This document shows, piece after piece, positions 21,759 to 28,238 of a DNA stretch of 28,238 bases (position 1 is the stretch's first letter; each line of letters starts with the position of its first letter). The notes below the pieces were generated by a model. That model worked only from the letters and a program-made list of their open reading frames with translations, was not told where the DNA came from and searched no databases. Location: assembly GCA_900755005.1 (NCBI GenBank), contig CAAEEX010000074.1, forward strand, positions 1 to 28,238. The letters run 5' to 3'. A program made the translations under genes and the position numbers. The DNA comes from an uncultured Collinsella sp. Its GTDB lineage: Bacteria; Actinomycetota; Coriobacteriia; Coriobacteriales; Coriobacteriaceae.

Positions 21759-21822
21759 GAGCGTGGATTTTCTCCCGTCTAGAGCGCACTTGAATGCTCA
21801 AAGTGGGAGAAAATCCACGCTC
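21759..21822. repeat. Intergenic hairpin repeat, copy B
   Basis: GAGCGTGGATTTTCTCCC (21759-21776) pairs perfectly over 18 bp with 21805-21822. The loop end GCTCAAAGTGGGAG is shared with copy A at 20124-20136, showing common origin. It lies between the convergent ATPase and phosphatase genes. Confidence 0.8.
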
Positions 21823-21870
21823 GATCTGTATGCCGATGACGCGGCTCGCGAGGTTCGTGCGTCCGCGAAC

Positions 21871-22317
21871 CTACAGCTGCTCGAGCATAGCGGTGCAGCC
21901 GGCGAGCACGTCGCGGTAGGTGGCATCGAAGTTGCCGGTGTACCAGGGATCGGCTACGTCGCCGGGGCGCTCGGTCCAATCGAGCAAGCGCGTAATCTTG
22001 CCGTCGGAGTCGTCGCCAAAGATGCGACGTAGGCCGCGGGCGTTCTCGGCATCCATATAGACAATGCGATCCCAGTCGCCATACTCCGCGCGACGCACCT
22101 GGCGGGCACGGTGCGCAACGACGGGAATCCCGACTTCGCGCAGCTTGGCGATCGTGCCACGATGCGGCGGGTTGCCGATCTCCTCGGTCGAAGTCGCGGC
22201 GGAATCGATGACAAACTCGCCCGCGCGCCCGGCGCGGCGCACGAGCTCGGTAAACACCGACTCAGCCATCGTCGAGCGACAGATATTTCCATAGCAGATA
22301 AACAGTACGCGTTGCAT
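21871..22317 (-). CDS. Low-molecular-weight protein-tyrosine phosphatase
   Basis: A 148-residue phosphatase. It opens with the P-loop VLFICYGNICRSTMAES, with nucleophile Cys8 and Arg14 in the CX5R motif, and has the general acid Asp123 in VADPWYTG. Length and motif order are standard. Such enzymes remove phosphate from protein tyrosines (often in capsule or stress control) or, in the related arsenate reductases, reduce arsenate; the DPW acid loop favours the phosphatase. The ATG at 22317 is chosen because the P-loop must start within about eight residues; AAAGG lies about ten bases upstream. It follows the RpiR gene by 59 bases on the same strand and may share its transcript. Confidence 0.87.
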   Translation of the reverse strand: MQRVLFICYGNICRSTMAESVFTELVRRAGRAGEFVIDSAATSTEEIGNPPHRGTIAKLREVGIPVVAHRARQVRRAEYGDWDRIVYMDAENARGLRRIFGDDSDGKITRLLDWTERPGDVADPWYTGNFDATYRDVLAGCTAMLEQL

Positions 22318-22376
22318 AGAACGATACCTTTCATATAGAAGGCTGCTAAAGAGTCGAAGCTGGGCGCATGCCAAGT

Positions 22377-23126
22377 TTATTTCTTGGCCAGTTTGAAGTA
22401 GCGCTCAAATATCAATTCGAAAACGTAATAGAACATCAATCGACTGTCGAGGTCCATGCTGCCCAAGCGGATTTCTTTTTGCACGGTGTAGATAGGGTAG
22501 TCGGCTAGTTTCGAGAGAGAATTTCGAGAAAAGCCGGTGAGCGTGACGACCTTGCATCCGCGTGTTTTGGCTATCGATGTGGCGTCAATAGAGACCTGTG
22601 TCTCGCCGCTTACGGAAACGCTGAAGACCAGGTCGTTTTTGCCGAGGAGTTCTGCGTAATGCCTCATGACGTGGCGTTCACTGAGCGTATCGGTGTTCTT
22701 GCCCATAATTTTGAGCTTTTCAGCCATTTCGAGGCACGGGTACTTCGAAAAACCCGAGCAGAAGAACACGATATGCGAGGCGTCCTGGATAAGACTCACA
22801 ACCGAATCGATGACCCGGTCGTTAAGCAGATCTTTGGTCTGTACGAGCTGGGTGTCGAGCGGAAGCGTCTCGATAGTGAATCGATTGCGGTCGAGCGAGG
22901 CGGAATACGATTGTTTGAGCTCCGTAAACCCCGAGAAGCCAAGCTTATGGGCAAGCCTGACGATTGTATTGGGAGCAACAAAGAACCGTTCAGCAACGCT
23001 CTTAAGCGTGACATCGTCAATATCATCACGCAGCTCGATGATGTAGCGCATGATCTCGCTTTCGAGATCGTTGAGCTTGCTTTCGCCAGCTCGCACATGA
23101 TCATAAAAAGATTCTTGATCTTTCAT
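22377..23126 (-). CDS. RpiR/MurR-family transcriptional regulator
   Basis: A 249-residue regulator with an N-terminal RpiR helix-turn-helix (SEIMRYIIELRDDIDDVTLK, SVAERFFVAPNTIVRLAHKL, GFSGFTELK; about residues 23-72) and a SIS sugar-phosphate domain (HIVFFCSGFSKYPCLEMAEK, FSVSVSGETQVSIDATSIAK, VVTLTGFSRNSLSKLADYPI; about 115-235). It diverges from a GH4 6-phospho-glucosidase and a PTS IICB. In Bacillus subtilis the maltose PTS genes glvA and glvC are controlled by GlvR, also an RpiR-type protein, so control of this locus by the phosphorylated disaccharide is a well-supported inference. The start at 23126 fits the family N-terminus; GAGGGG is twelve bases upstream. Confidence 0.87.
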   Translation of the reverse strand: MKDQESFYDHVRAGESKLNDLESEIMRYIIELRDDIDDVTLKSVAERFFVAPNTIVRLAHKLGFSGFTELKQSYSASLDRNRFTIETLPLDTQLVQTKDLLNDRVIDSVVSLIQDASHIVFFCSGFSKYPCLEMAEKLKIMGKNTDTLSERHVMRHYAELLGKNDLVFSVSVSGETQVSIDATSIAKTRGCKVVTLTGFSRNSLSKLADYPIYTVQKEIRLGSMDLDSRLMFYYVFELIFERYFKLAKK

Positions 23127-23215
23127 AAGATGTTTCAGCCCCTCGCACCTCGCCGTACATATGGTACCGCTTTGTGTAGCCAGGTGAGAAATCGGTAATT
23201 GGTCAAGATTGCCTA

Positions 23216-23294
23216 TTGCCCACGAGCTGGGCAAACGTGCGTGTCTGTCTACACATATCTGTGTTGTGAGCGAAATCATGTGTCCCCGTTTCGC
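23216..23294. promoter_or_regulatory. Inverted repeats in the RpiR/GH4 divergent gap
   Basis: TTGCCCA/TGGGCAA (23216-23222, 23228-23234) is a perfect 7-bp inverted repeat with a five-base centre; ACACA/TGTGT follows at about 23251-23264; GCGAAA/TTTCGC pairs 23270-23275 with 23289-23294. Any could be the RpiR operator. I found no convincing promoter boxes in the 298-base gap 23127-23424, and no gene. Confidence 0.35.
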
Positions 23295-23424
23295 ATTGGC
23301 TCATACGGAGACTCGCAAATGACCTTATGTCGCAAAATAGCAATCGAAACGAAGCAAGCCGAGGACAACCGCGGAGCCCAAGGTCTTCGAGAACACCGAT
23401 CAGCCAACCCTGGAGGGACGGAAC

Positions 23425-24750
23425 ATGAAGGATAAGCTCAATATTGTGATCGTTGGCGGCGGCTCCACGTGGTGCCCTGGCATTCTTAAAGCCCTGACCA
23501 AGCACATGGACATTCTGCCGCTGAACCGCGTGATGCTCTATGACATCGATGCCGAGCGCCAGCGTCCGATCGGCGAGTTTGGCAAGATCCTCTTCGCTGA
23601 GGAGGAGCCCGGTGTGGAGTTTGGTTACACCACCGATAAGGACGAGGCTTACACCGACGTCGACTTTGTGCTCTGCCAGATTCGTACCGGCGGCTACGAG
23701 ATGCGTAGCAAGGACGAGAAGATTCCGCTGCATATGGGAATCATCGGCCAGGAAACGGTGGGCCCTGGCGGCATGGCTTACGGTATGCGCTCCATGCATG
23801 ACATGGTTGAGATCGTCAACGACGTTCGCGCTCATAGCCCGGAGGCGTGGATTATCAACTACACCAACCCGGCTGCTATTGTGGCATATGGTCTCGAGCG
23901 CGTCCTGCCCGATGAGCATCGCGTTCTCAACATCTGCGATCAGCCCGTCAACCTCATGCGCTCTTACGGTCGTCTGCTCGGTCGCGATATGAGCAAGACG
24001 GAGCCCGTGTACTTTGGCCTCAATCACTTCGGTTGGTTCAAGCACATCTACGATGAAGAGGGCCATGACCTCGTCCCGCAGATTAAGGAGTACACGGAGA
24101 AGAACGGCTTCCTTCCTGCCGATGCCGAGCAGCGTGACCAGTCCTGGCTTGATACCTACGCCATGGTCAAGGACATGCTCGAGGACTTCCCCGACTATCT
24201 GCCCAACACTTATCTGCAGTACTATCTGTATCCCGAGTACAAGGTCGCTCACCTCGACCCCGACTACACTCGCTCCGACGAGGTTATCAACGGTCGTGAG
24301 AAGCGCGTGTTCGCCGAGTGCGAGCGTGTTGCCAAAGTCGGCACCGCAAAGAACTCCTCGGTTGTGCAGAACGATGCTCATGGCGATATGATCGTGGAAA
24401 TCACTTCGGCCATTTATCGCAACACCAACAAGACCTTCATTGTCATCGTGCCCAACAACGGCATTATCGAGGGCATGCCCGATGACGCCATGGTCGAGGT
24501 CGCGGCAAGCGTGGGCGCCAATGGCCCGCAGCCCTATGCTGTTGGCAAGATCGGTACCTTCTATCGCGGCCTTATGGAGAACCAGTACGCCTATGAGCGT
24601 CTGACTGTTGAGGCTTGGATGGAGGGTTCCTACGAGAAGGCTCTGCAGGCACTCACGCTTAATCGTCTGGTCGGTGACGCAAAGAAGGCTCGCAAAGTGC
24701 TCGACAAGCTCATCGAGGCCAATAAGGATTACTGGCCGGAGCTTAAGTAG
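23425..24750 (+). CDS. GH4 6-phospho-alpha-glucosidase
   Basis: A 441-residue NAD- and metal-dependent glycosidase of family GH4. The N-terminal Rossmann motif is NIVIVGGGSTWCPGIL, followed by IRTGGYEMR, GQETVGPGGMAYGMRSM, INYTNPAAIV, the metal-ligand Cys171 in NICDQP, and the ligand His201 in GLNHFGW. These positions match the Mn2+ ligands of Bacillus GlvA (Cys169 and the nearby His). Enzymes of this type hydrolyse maltose-6'-phosphate and related 6-phospho-alpha-glucosides by an oxidation-elimination route in the cytosol. Strong similarity in key motifs to GlvA/MalH supports alpha rather than beta specificity, but this is not certain by eye. GGAGGGACGG precedes the ATG. The PTS gene follows 82 bases later. 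Confidence 0.9.
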   Translation: MKDKLNIVIVGGGSTWCPGILKALTKHMDILPLNRVMLYDIDAERQRPIGEFGKILFAEEEPGVEFGYTTDKDEAYTDVDFVLCQIRTGGYEMRSKDEKIPLHMGIIGQETVGPGGMAYGMRSMHDMVEIVNDVRAHSPEAWIINYTNPAAIVAYGLERVLPDEHRVLNICDQPVNLMRSYGRLLGRDMSKTEPVYFGLNHFGWFKHIYDEEGHDLVPQIKEYTEKNGFLPADAEQRDQSWLDTYAMVKDMLEDFPDYLPNTYLQYYLYPEYKVAHLDPDYTRSDEVINGREKRVFAECERVAKVGTAKNSSVVQNDAHGDMIVEITSAIYRNTNKTFIVIVPNNGIIEGMPDDAMVEVAASVGANGPQPYAVGKIGTFYRGLMENQYAYERLTVEAWMEGSYEKALQALTLNRLVGDAKKARKVLDKLIEANKDYWPELK

Positions 24751-24779
24751 CTAGTTCCATAGCGCTTGATAACTGTTAT

Positions 24780-24818
24780 GGGGCGTGTGGGTTGTAGAAC
24801 TGCACGCCCCGTTTCTTT
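24780..24818 (+). terminator. Terminator-like hairpin between GH4 and PTS genes
   Basis: GGGGCGTG (24780-24787) and CACGCCCC (24803-24810) form a perfect 8-bp stem, followed by GTTTCTTT. It is terminator-like inside an operon, so it may lower PTS expression or be an antitermination point. Confidence 0.5.
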
Positions 24819-24832
24819 AAGAGGGGTATCCC

Positions 24833-26395
24833 ATGAACAAAGATGAGCTGCTGGCAAAGTTCCAGCGTCTAGGCAAAGTCCTCATGACGCCTGTCCTGAT
24901 CCTGCCAATCGCCGGCATCCTTCAGGGCTTTGGCAATGCCTTTACCAGCCCCACCCTTACGGCAGCTGTTCCCTGGCTTGCTGCTCCGGGCTTTGCGATC
25001 TTCTTTTCGATTCTCAAGGCCGCTGCCAGCATCGTTATGAACAACATCCCGGTTATCTTCTCGATTTGTCTCGCCTATGGCTTCGCCAAGTCCGAGAAGG
25101 CTACCGCGGCGCTTTGTGGCTTTTTGGGCTACATGTGCATGAACTCCGTGATGGGCACGTTCCTTACGGCGACTGGTGTCATCGATCCCGCGAATCTTAC
25201 GACGGGCCAGAGCACGATCCTCGGTATCACCACGCTCGACACTGGCGTTATCGGCGGTCTTCTGGTGGGTGCAATCGTCGCATGGTTGCATAACCGTTAC
25301 TACAAGATTGAGCTGCCTGCCGTGTTCTCCATCTTCAACGGCACGCGCTTTATCCCGGCGGTGACGCTGCTCTCATGCAGCATCCTCGCATTGGTCATGT
25401 CCTTTGTTTTCCCGTTTATTCAGAACGCTCTCGGTGCGCTGTCCGAGTTCATCAAGACTACGGGTGCCTTTGGTGCATTTGTCTACGGCGCCGGCGAGCG
25501 CATGCTCCTGCCTTTTGGCCTGCATCACTTTGTCTATTTGCCGTTCTTCTTCACGTCGCTCGGTGGCGTCGAGACCATCGACGGCCAGACTGTTCAGGGC
25601 GCTATCAATATCTACAACGCGATCCTGGGCTCTCCCAGCACGCCGTTTAACATCGAGGTCAGCCGTTTTGTCATGAACGGCAAGGTTATCTTCGCCATGT
25701 TCGGCCTGCCCGGCGCCGCGCTCGCCTTCTACAAGACGGCGCTTCCCAAGAACAAGAAGAAGACCGCAGCGCTCATGATCGCCATCGTGGTGCCTTGCAT
25801 TCTCTCCGGCATTACCGAGCCGCTCGAGTACTCCTTCCTGTTTATCGCGCCCATCCTCTACGTGTTCCACGCTCTCATGGCTGGTCTTGCTTATGCGCTG
25901 ACCTATATCCTGCAGTTCAACGTGGCCGGTTCCGCGTCCTTCGGCGGCCCGCTCTTGTCGTTGATCTTTAACGGCATTATGGGTGCAGCCAAGGGCTCCA
26001 ACTGGCAGGTTATCCTGTTCCTCGGCCCCATCTACTTCGTGGTGTACTACTTCGTCTTCAAGTTCATCATCCTTAAGAAGGACCTTAAGACCCCTGGCCG
26101 CGAGGAAGAGTCCGACGATGAGGCCGCAAAGGCTCCCAAGACTGTGATCAGCGACCTCATTCCCGCCATCGTTGAGGCAGTGGGCGGCGACAACAATATT
26201 AAGTCTGTCGAGGCCTGCTTCACCCGTCTGCGCATCCAGCTCAATGACTGTGACAAGGTGGTTGATGACGCCGAGTTTACCGAAAAGCTCGAAGCGCGTG
26301 GCATCGTGCATGTCAACGGCGGCGTGCAGATTGTCTACGGCAACATGGCATCTAACTACGCAACCCAGATGCGCGAGCTACTGGGTATGGAGTAA
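24833..26395 (+). CDS. PTS IICB component, maltose/alpha-glucoside type
   Basis: A 520-residue membrane protein of the glucose superfamily. The IIC part (about residues 1-420) has around ten hydrophobic segments with LMTPVLILPIAGILQGFGNA, MNNIPVIFSICLAYGFAK, PFGLHHFVYLPFFF and the substrate-loop motif GITEPLEYSFLFIAP. The IIB part (about 440-520) has VEAVGGDNNIKSVEACFTRL with the phosphorylated Cys462. Domain order C-B and the partner GH4 enzyme match GlvC/MalP-type maltose importers. There is no IIA domain, so it must borrow IIA-Glc or another IIA from elsewhere in the genome. GAGGGG precedes the ATG. Confidence 0.9.
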   Translation: MNKDELLAKFQRLGKVLMTPVLILPIAGILQGFGNAFTSPTLTAAVPWLAAPGFAIFFSILKAAASIVMNNIPVIFSICLAYGFAKSEKATAALCGFLGYMCMNSVMGTFLTATGVIDPANLTTGQSTILGITTLDTGVIGGLLVGAIVAWLHNRYYKIELPAVFSIFNGTRFIPAVTLLSCSILALVMSFVFPFIQNALGALSEFIKTTGAFGAFVYGAGERMLLPFGLHHFVYLPFFFTSLGGVETIDGQTVQGAINIYNAILGSPSTPFNIEVSRFVMNGKVIFAMFGLPGAALAFYKTALPKNKKKTAALMIAIVVPCILSGITEPLEYSFLFIAPILYVFHALMAGLAYALTYILQFNVAGSASFGGPLLSLIFNGIMGAAKGSNWQVILFLGPIYFVVYYFVFKFIILKKDLKTPGREEESDDEAAKAPKTVISDLIPAIVEAVGGDNNIKSVEACFTRLRIQLNDCDKVVDDAEFTEKLEARGIVHVNGGVQIVYGNMASNYATQMRELLGME

Positions 26396-26426
26396 ACGAC
26401 TCGCATATCTATAAAATCCAGTATAA

Positions 26427-26463
26427 AAGGCGGCGGCAGACAATGCGTCTGCCGCCGCCTTTG
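26427..26463. terminator. Strong terminator after the PTS gene
   Basis: AAGGCGGCGGCAGAC (26427-26441) and its perfect complement at 26447-26461 form a 15-bp stem with an AATGC loop, A-rich before and T-containing after. It ends the GH4-PTS operon and may also act on the convergent MFS gene. Confidence 0.8.
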
Positions 26464-26482
26464 AGGTGCCCCGCGCACATTT

Positions 26483-26533
26483 CGTGTACTTCGGATACAC
26501 GAAAACTGGAAAATCGTGCATTCGAAGTACATG
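26483..26533. repeat. Inverted repeat whose left arm is itself a palindrome
   Basis: Arm 26483-26501 (CGTGTACTTCGGATACACG) pairs with 26515-26533 at 16 of 19 bases. Within the left arm TTTCGTGTA/TACACGAAA (26480-26488, 26496-26504) is a perfect 9-bp hairpin. It lies after the PTS terminator, in a 228-base convergent gap with no gene. Confidence 0.6.
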
Positions 26534-26623
26534 AGATCGAACCACAGCTAAAGGAGCTGGCTTAGCCTGTCGTCAGGTAAGCGTCGCGACTGGAACGATA
26601 GACGTTTTAGAGGGAACCTCGCT

Positions 26624-27859
26624 CTACGCCCTTGCCCGCCTGCGCTCCCAGCGAGCCAGCTTAATCGTCACCAGCGTAAGCGCCCAGGCCACAAGCGAGA
26701 ACGCGGCACCAACCGCGCCAACGTAGGCAATGCCAACGCTGCTCACCACGGCGCCGCCCACTGCGGTGCCAAACGAAATGCCGACGTTAAACGCCATGGG
26801 CTCAACCGAACTTGCGAGTACCATCGACTTGGGATGGCGGCTGCGCGCCACGTCCATAAAGTGCGTGATGCACGACACCGAGAACAGGTACATGAGCATC
26901 GCCAGGCTAAAGACAAAGACCAGCGCGAGCGGCATGGCAGCACCTACGGCAAACAGCCCAAACAATGCCGCGGCCTGCAGCACAAACGTCACAAGCAGCG
27001 CCTTCATGCCAAAGCGCGCGTCGATCCATCCGCCCAGGATGTTCGAGATCAGGCAGAACACGCCGTAGGCCATAAGCGTGGTACTGGCTTCGACCGTGCC
27101 CATGCCCAGCACCTGCTCAAGATAAGGCGTCACGTAGCCGTAGAACACATAGACCGAGCCTACGCCAAACAAAAAGATGAGCATGCCGGTGATGATGCTC
27201 GGCTCGCGCAGCAGCCCCGCCTGCTCGCGAAAGGTGGCAGGCTCGTCGGTTTGCCCAGCGCGCGGCATAAACGCCACAAGCGCTCCGCAGATCAGAACGG
27301 CAAAGGTCAGCGTGCCGTACATGGCCACGTGCCAATCGAGCGTGTCGGCCACAAACTTGCCGATCGAAGTGACAAAGACCATTGCCACGGAAAACGCACC
27401 ATATACCACCGAGATGGCAAGCGAAGTTTGCTGCGGGGACAGCAACTCGGGGATGTACGTCACGCCCACGGCGAGCAGTGCGCCCGAGACGGAGCCCAGG
27501 ACAATGCGCGAGATAAACAGCACTTGAAAGTTGGGCGCCAACGCCATGACCAGGTTGCCGAGCACAAAGACGATGCTGTAGCACACGAGCAGCTGGTAGC
27601 GGCGGAATCGCCCCGTGCTGAGCGCAAGCACCGGCGTGGCGATAGCGTAGACGAGCGCGAACACGCTGATGAGCTGGCCCGCGGTGGCAAGCGAGATGCC
27701 GAGTTCCGTTGCCAAGTCGCTTTCGATGCCGATAACCACGAACTCGGAGCAGCCGAGCGAGAATCCCAACAGCACGAGCAGCGCCAGGCAGAGCTTGGTG
27801 CGCGCGGGGGAGAGCGCGGCGGCGGTTGACTTGCTTTTAGGCGTGGTTGCGGCGGTCAA
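26624..27859 (-). CDS. MFS efflux transporter, DHA1 (AraJ/YdhP-like) type
   Basis: A 411-residue membrane protein with about twelve hydrophobic segments. LGFSLGCSEFVVIG in helix 1 and LISVFALVYAIATPVLALST with GRFRRYQLLV after helix 2 are typical of the drug:H+ antiporter-1 group related to AraJ; SRIVLGSVSGALLAVG in helix 4 and YGAFSVAMVFVTSIGKFVAD in helix 5 also fit. Such pumps expel sugars, purine nucleosides or drugs; the substrate here is unknown. No ATG lies near the expected N-terminus. I chose TTG at 27859 because GGAG lies eight bases upstream; another TTG at 27907 would add sixteen residues without a better ribosome site. It is monocistronic. Confidence 0.8.
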   Translation of the reverse strand: MTAATTPKSKSTAAALSPARTKLCLALLVLLGFSLGCSEFVVIGIESDLATELGISLATAGQLISVFALVYAIATPVLALSTGRFRRYQLLVCYSIVFVLGNLVMALAPNFQVLFISRIVLGSVSGALLAVGVTYIPELLSPQQTSLAISVVYGAFSVAMVFVTSIGKFVADTLDWHVAMYGTLTFAVLICGALVAFMPRAGQTDEPATFREQAGLLREPSIITGMLIFLFGVGSVYVFYGYVTPYLEQVLGMGTVEASTTLMAYGVFCLISNILGGWIDARFGMKALLVTFVLQAAALFGLFAVGAAMPLALVFVFSLAMLMYLFSVSCITHFMDVARSRHPKSMVLASSVEPMAFNVGISFGTAVGGAVVSSVGIAYVGAVGAAFSLVAWALTLVTIKLARWERRRARA

Positions 27860-27957
27860 GGTTGTCACTCCAATGTTGCATGAATAAGCGGGATTCAATC
27901 CCTGCAACTCTAACAGAATGTGTCAGGTGCCTGCCCCCTTTGTCGCAGGCTGTGCTT

Positions 27958-27980
27958 GCCTGTATAGTCGCAATACAGGC
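27958..27980. promoter_or_regulatory. Palindrome between divergent MFS and LpdD-like genes
   Basis: GCCTGTAT (27958-27965) and ATACAGGC (27973-27980) are perfect 8-bp arms seven bases apart. Central position in the divergent gap and TetR/MarR-like size suggest an operator, but no regulator gene is adjacent within the window. Confidence 0.4.
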
Positions 27981-28020
27981 GAAGATGGTCTCAGGTACAT
28001 TGCGGGCGACAGGAGATCCC

Positions 28021-28238
28021 ATGGGTATGCACACGACAAAGGTTGCAGTGGGCGAGGGCAAGTTTGCGCTCGAGGCCCAGCTGACGGTGACGCCGCGAGG
28101 CATGGCGGTGTACGCCTGCTCGCCGGAGTTCGCGCACCTGGGCGCCACGGCGCAGGCCATTCCGCGCCCCGAGCCCGGCCGTACGGCGACGGTGAGCATC
28201 CTGGCCGTTCCGTGCCATCGCGACGAAATCCCGGCGCA
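28021..28238 (+). CDS. LpdD-like protein, prenyl-FMN decarboxylase partner (partial, runs off right edge)
   Basis: The first 72 codons are present, reading MGMHTTKVAVGEGKFALEAQ, LTVTPRGMAVYACSPEFAHL, GATAQAIPRPEPGRTATVSI and LAVPCHRDEIPA. The pattern, a short beta-rich start followed by HLGATA.A..P and V..L..PCHRDE, resembles the LpdD / gallate decarboxylase subunit D family, small proteins that act with UbiD-type aromatic-acid decarboxylases and are thought to help bind or mature prenylated FMN. No UbiD or UbiX gene is in view. GGAG lies six bases before the ATG. The assignment is by pattern recall on a partial protein and is moderate. Confidence 0.55.
   Translation, partial: MGMHTTKVAVGEGKFALEAQLTVTPRGMAVYACSPEFAHLGATAQAIPRPEPGRTATVSILAVPCHRDEIPA

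Noticed and set aside
23199..23435. 78-codon plus-strand frame before the GH4 gene
   Set aside because: It lies in a divergent regulatory gap, overlaps the GH4 start, and has no ribosome site or recognisable domain.
1..28238. tRNA, rRNA or known riboswitch genes
   Set aside because: No cloverleaf with a TTCGA-type arm, no rRNA stretch and no riboswitch consensus was recognised by eye; a covariance-model scan would settle this.

Overview
The window is GC-rich, densely coded bacterial DNA with Shine-Dalgarno-led genes, short gaps and many overlapping start and stop codons. The gene mix (several PTS transporters, a GH4 6-phospho-glucosidase, an ascorbate-type PTS with transaldolase-like enzymes, an OFA-type MFS carrier, a heterodimeric ABC exporter, a prenyl-FMN decarboxylase-associated protein) and the style of the intergenic hairpins suggest a gut anaerobic actinobacterium of the Coriobacteriia, probably Collinsella or a close relative. 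That assignment is inference from gene content and recognition; no search was run. I see no rRNA, tRNA, CRISPR array, insertion sequence or phage gene.

Layout. 1-1284: the start of a 23S rRNA methyltransferase (RlmL-like, minus) diverges from a HAD phosphatase. 1330-6492: a sugar locus with a DeoR regulator (minus) facing a plus-strand operon of a fructose-6-phosphate aldolase/transaldolase-like enzyme and PTS IIA, IIB and IIC of the ascorbate (Ula/Sga) family, followed by a second, separately promoted copy of the aldolase. 6493-9021: a gap full of hairpins, then Tex (minus). 9442-13885: a minus-strand operon SDR dehydrogenase > OFA-type MFS carrier > Gfo/Idh/MocA oxidoreductase, with a divergent LysR regulator; together these look like uptake and two-step oxidation of an unknown polyol- or hydroxyacid-like compound.

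14209-18464: a minus-strand operon MarR > ABC > ABC, encoding a heterodimeric exporter with one degenerate ATP site and a clear promoter overlapped by a likely MarR operator. 18910-20056: pyridoxamine kinase translationally coupled to a small Cys-rich TIGR04076-like protein. 20057-21822: an AAA ATPase with a DUF4143 domain, flanked on both sides by copies of one hairpin repeat and preceded by three short repeats at exact 33-base spacing. 21871-26395: a low-molecular-weight tyrosine phosphatase and an RpiR regulator (minus) diverge from a GH4 6-phospho-glucosidase and a glucose-family PTS IICB, a layout like the maltose-PTS (glv/mal) loci of Firmicutes. 26624-28238: an MFS efflux pump (minus) and the start of an LpdD-like gene (plus).

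The least ordinary feature is the intergenic DNA: at least seven gaps carry long inverted repeats (9 to 37 bp arms, two perfect at 17 bp and one perfect at 37 bp) whose sequences mostly differ from each other, and one flanks a duplicated scrap of a gene end. The twin aldolases around an ascorbate-type PTS are the most interesting metabolic feature.
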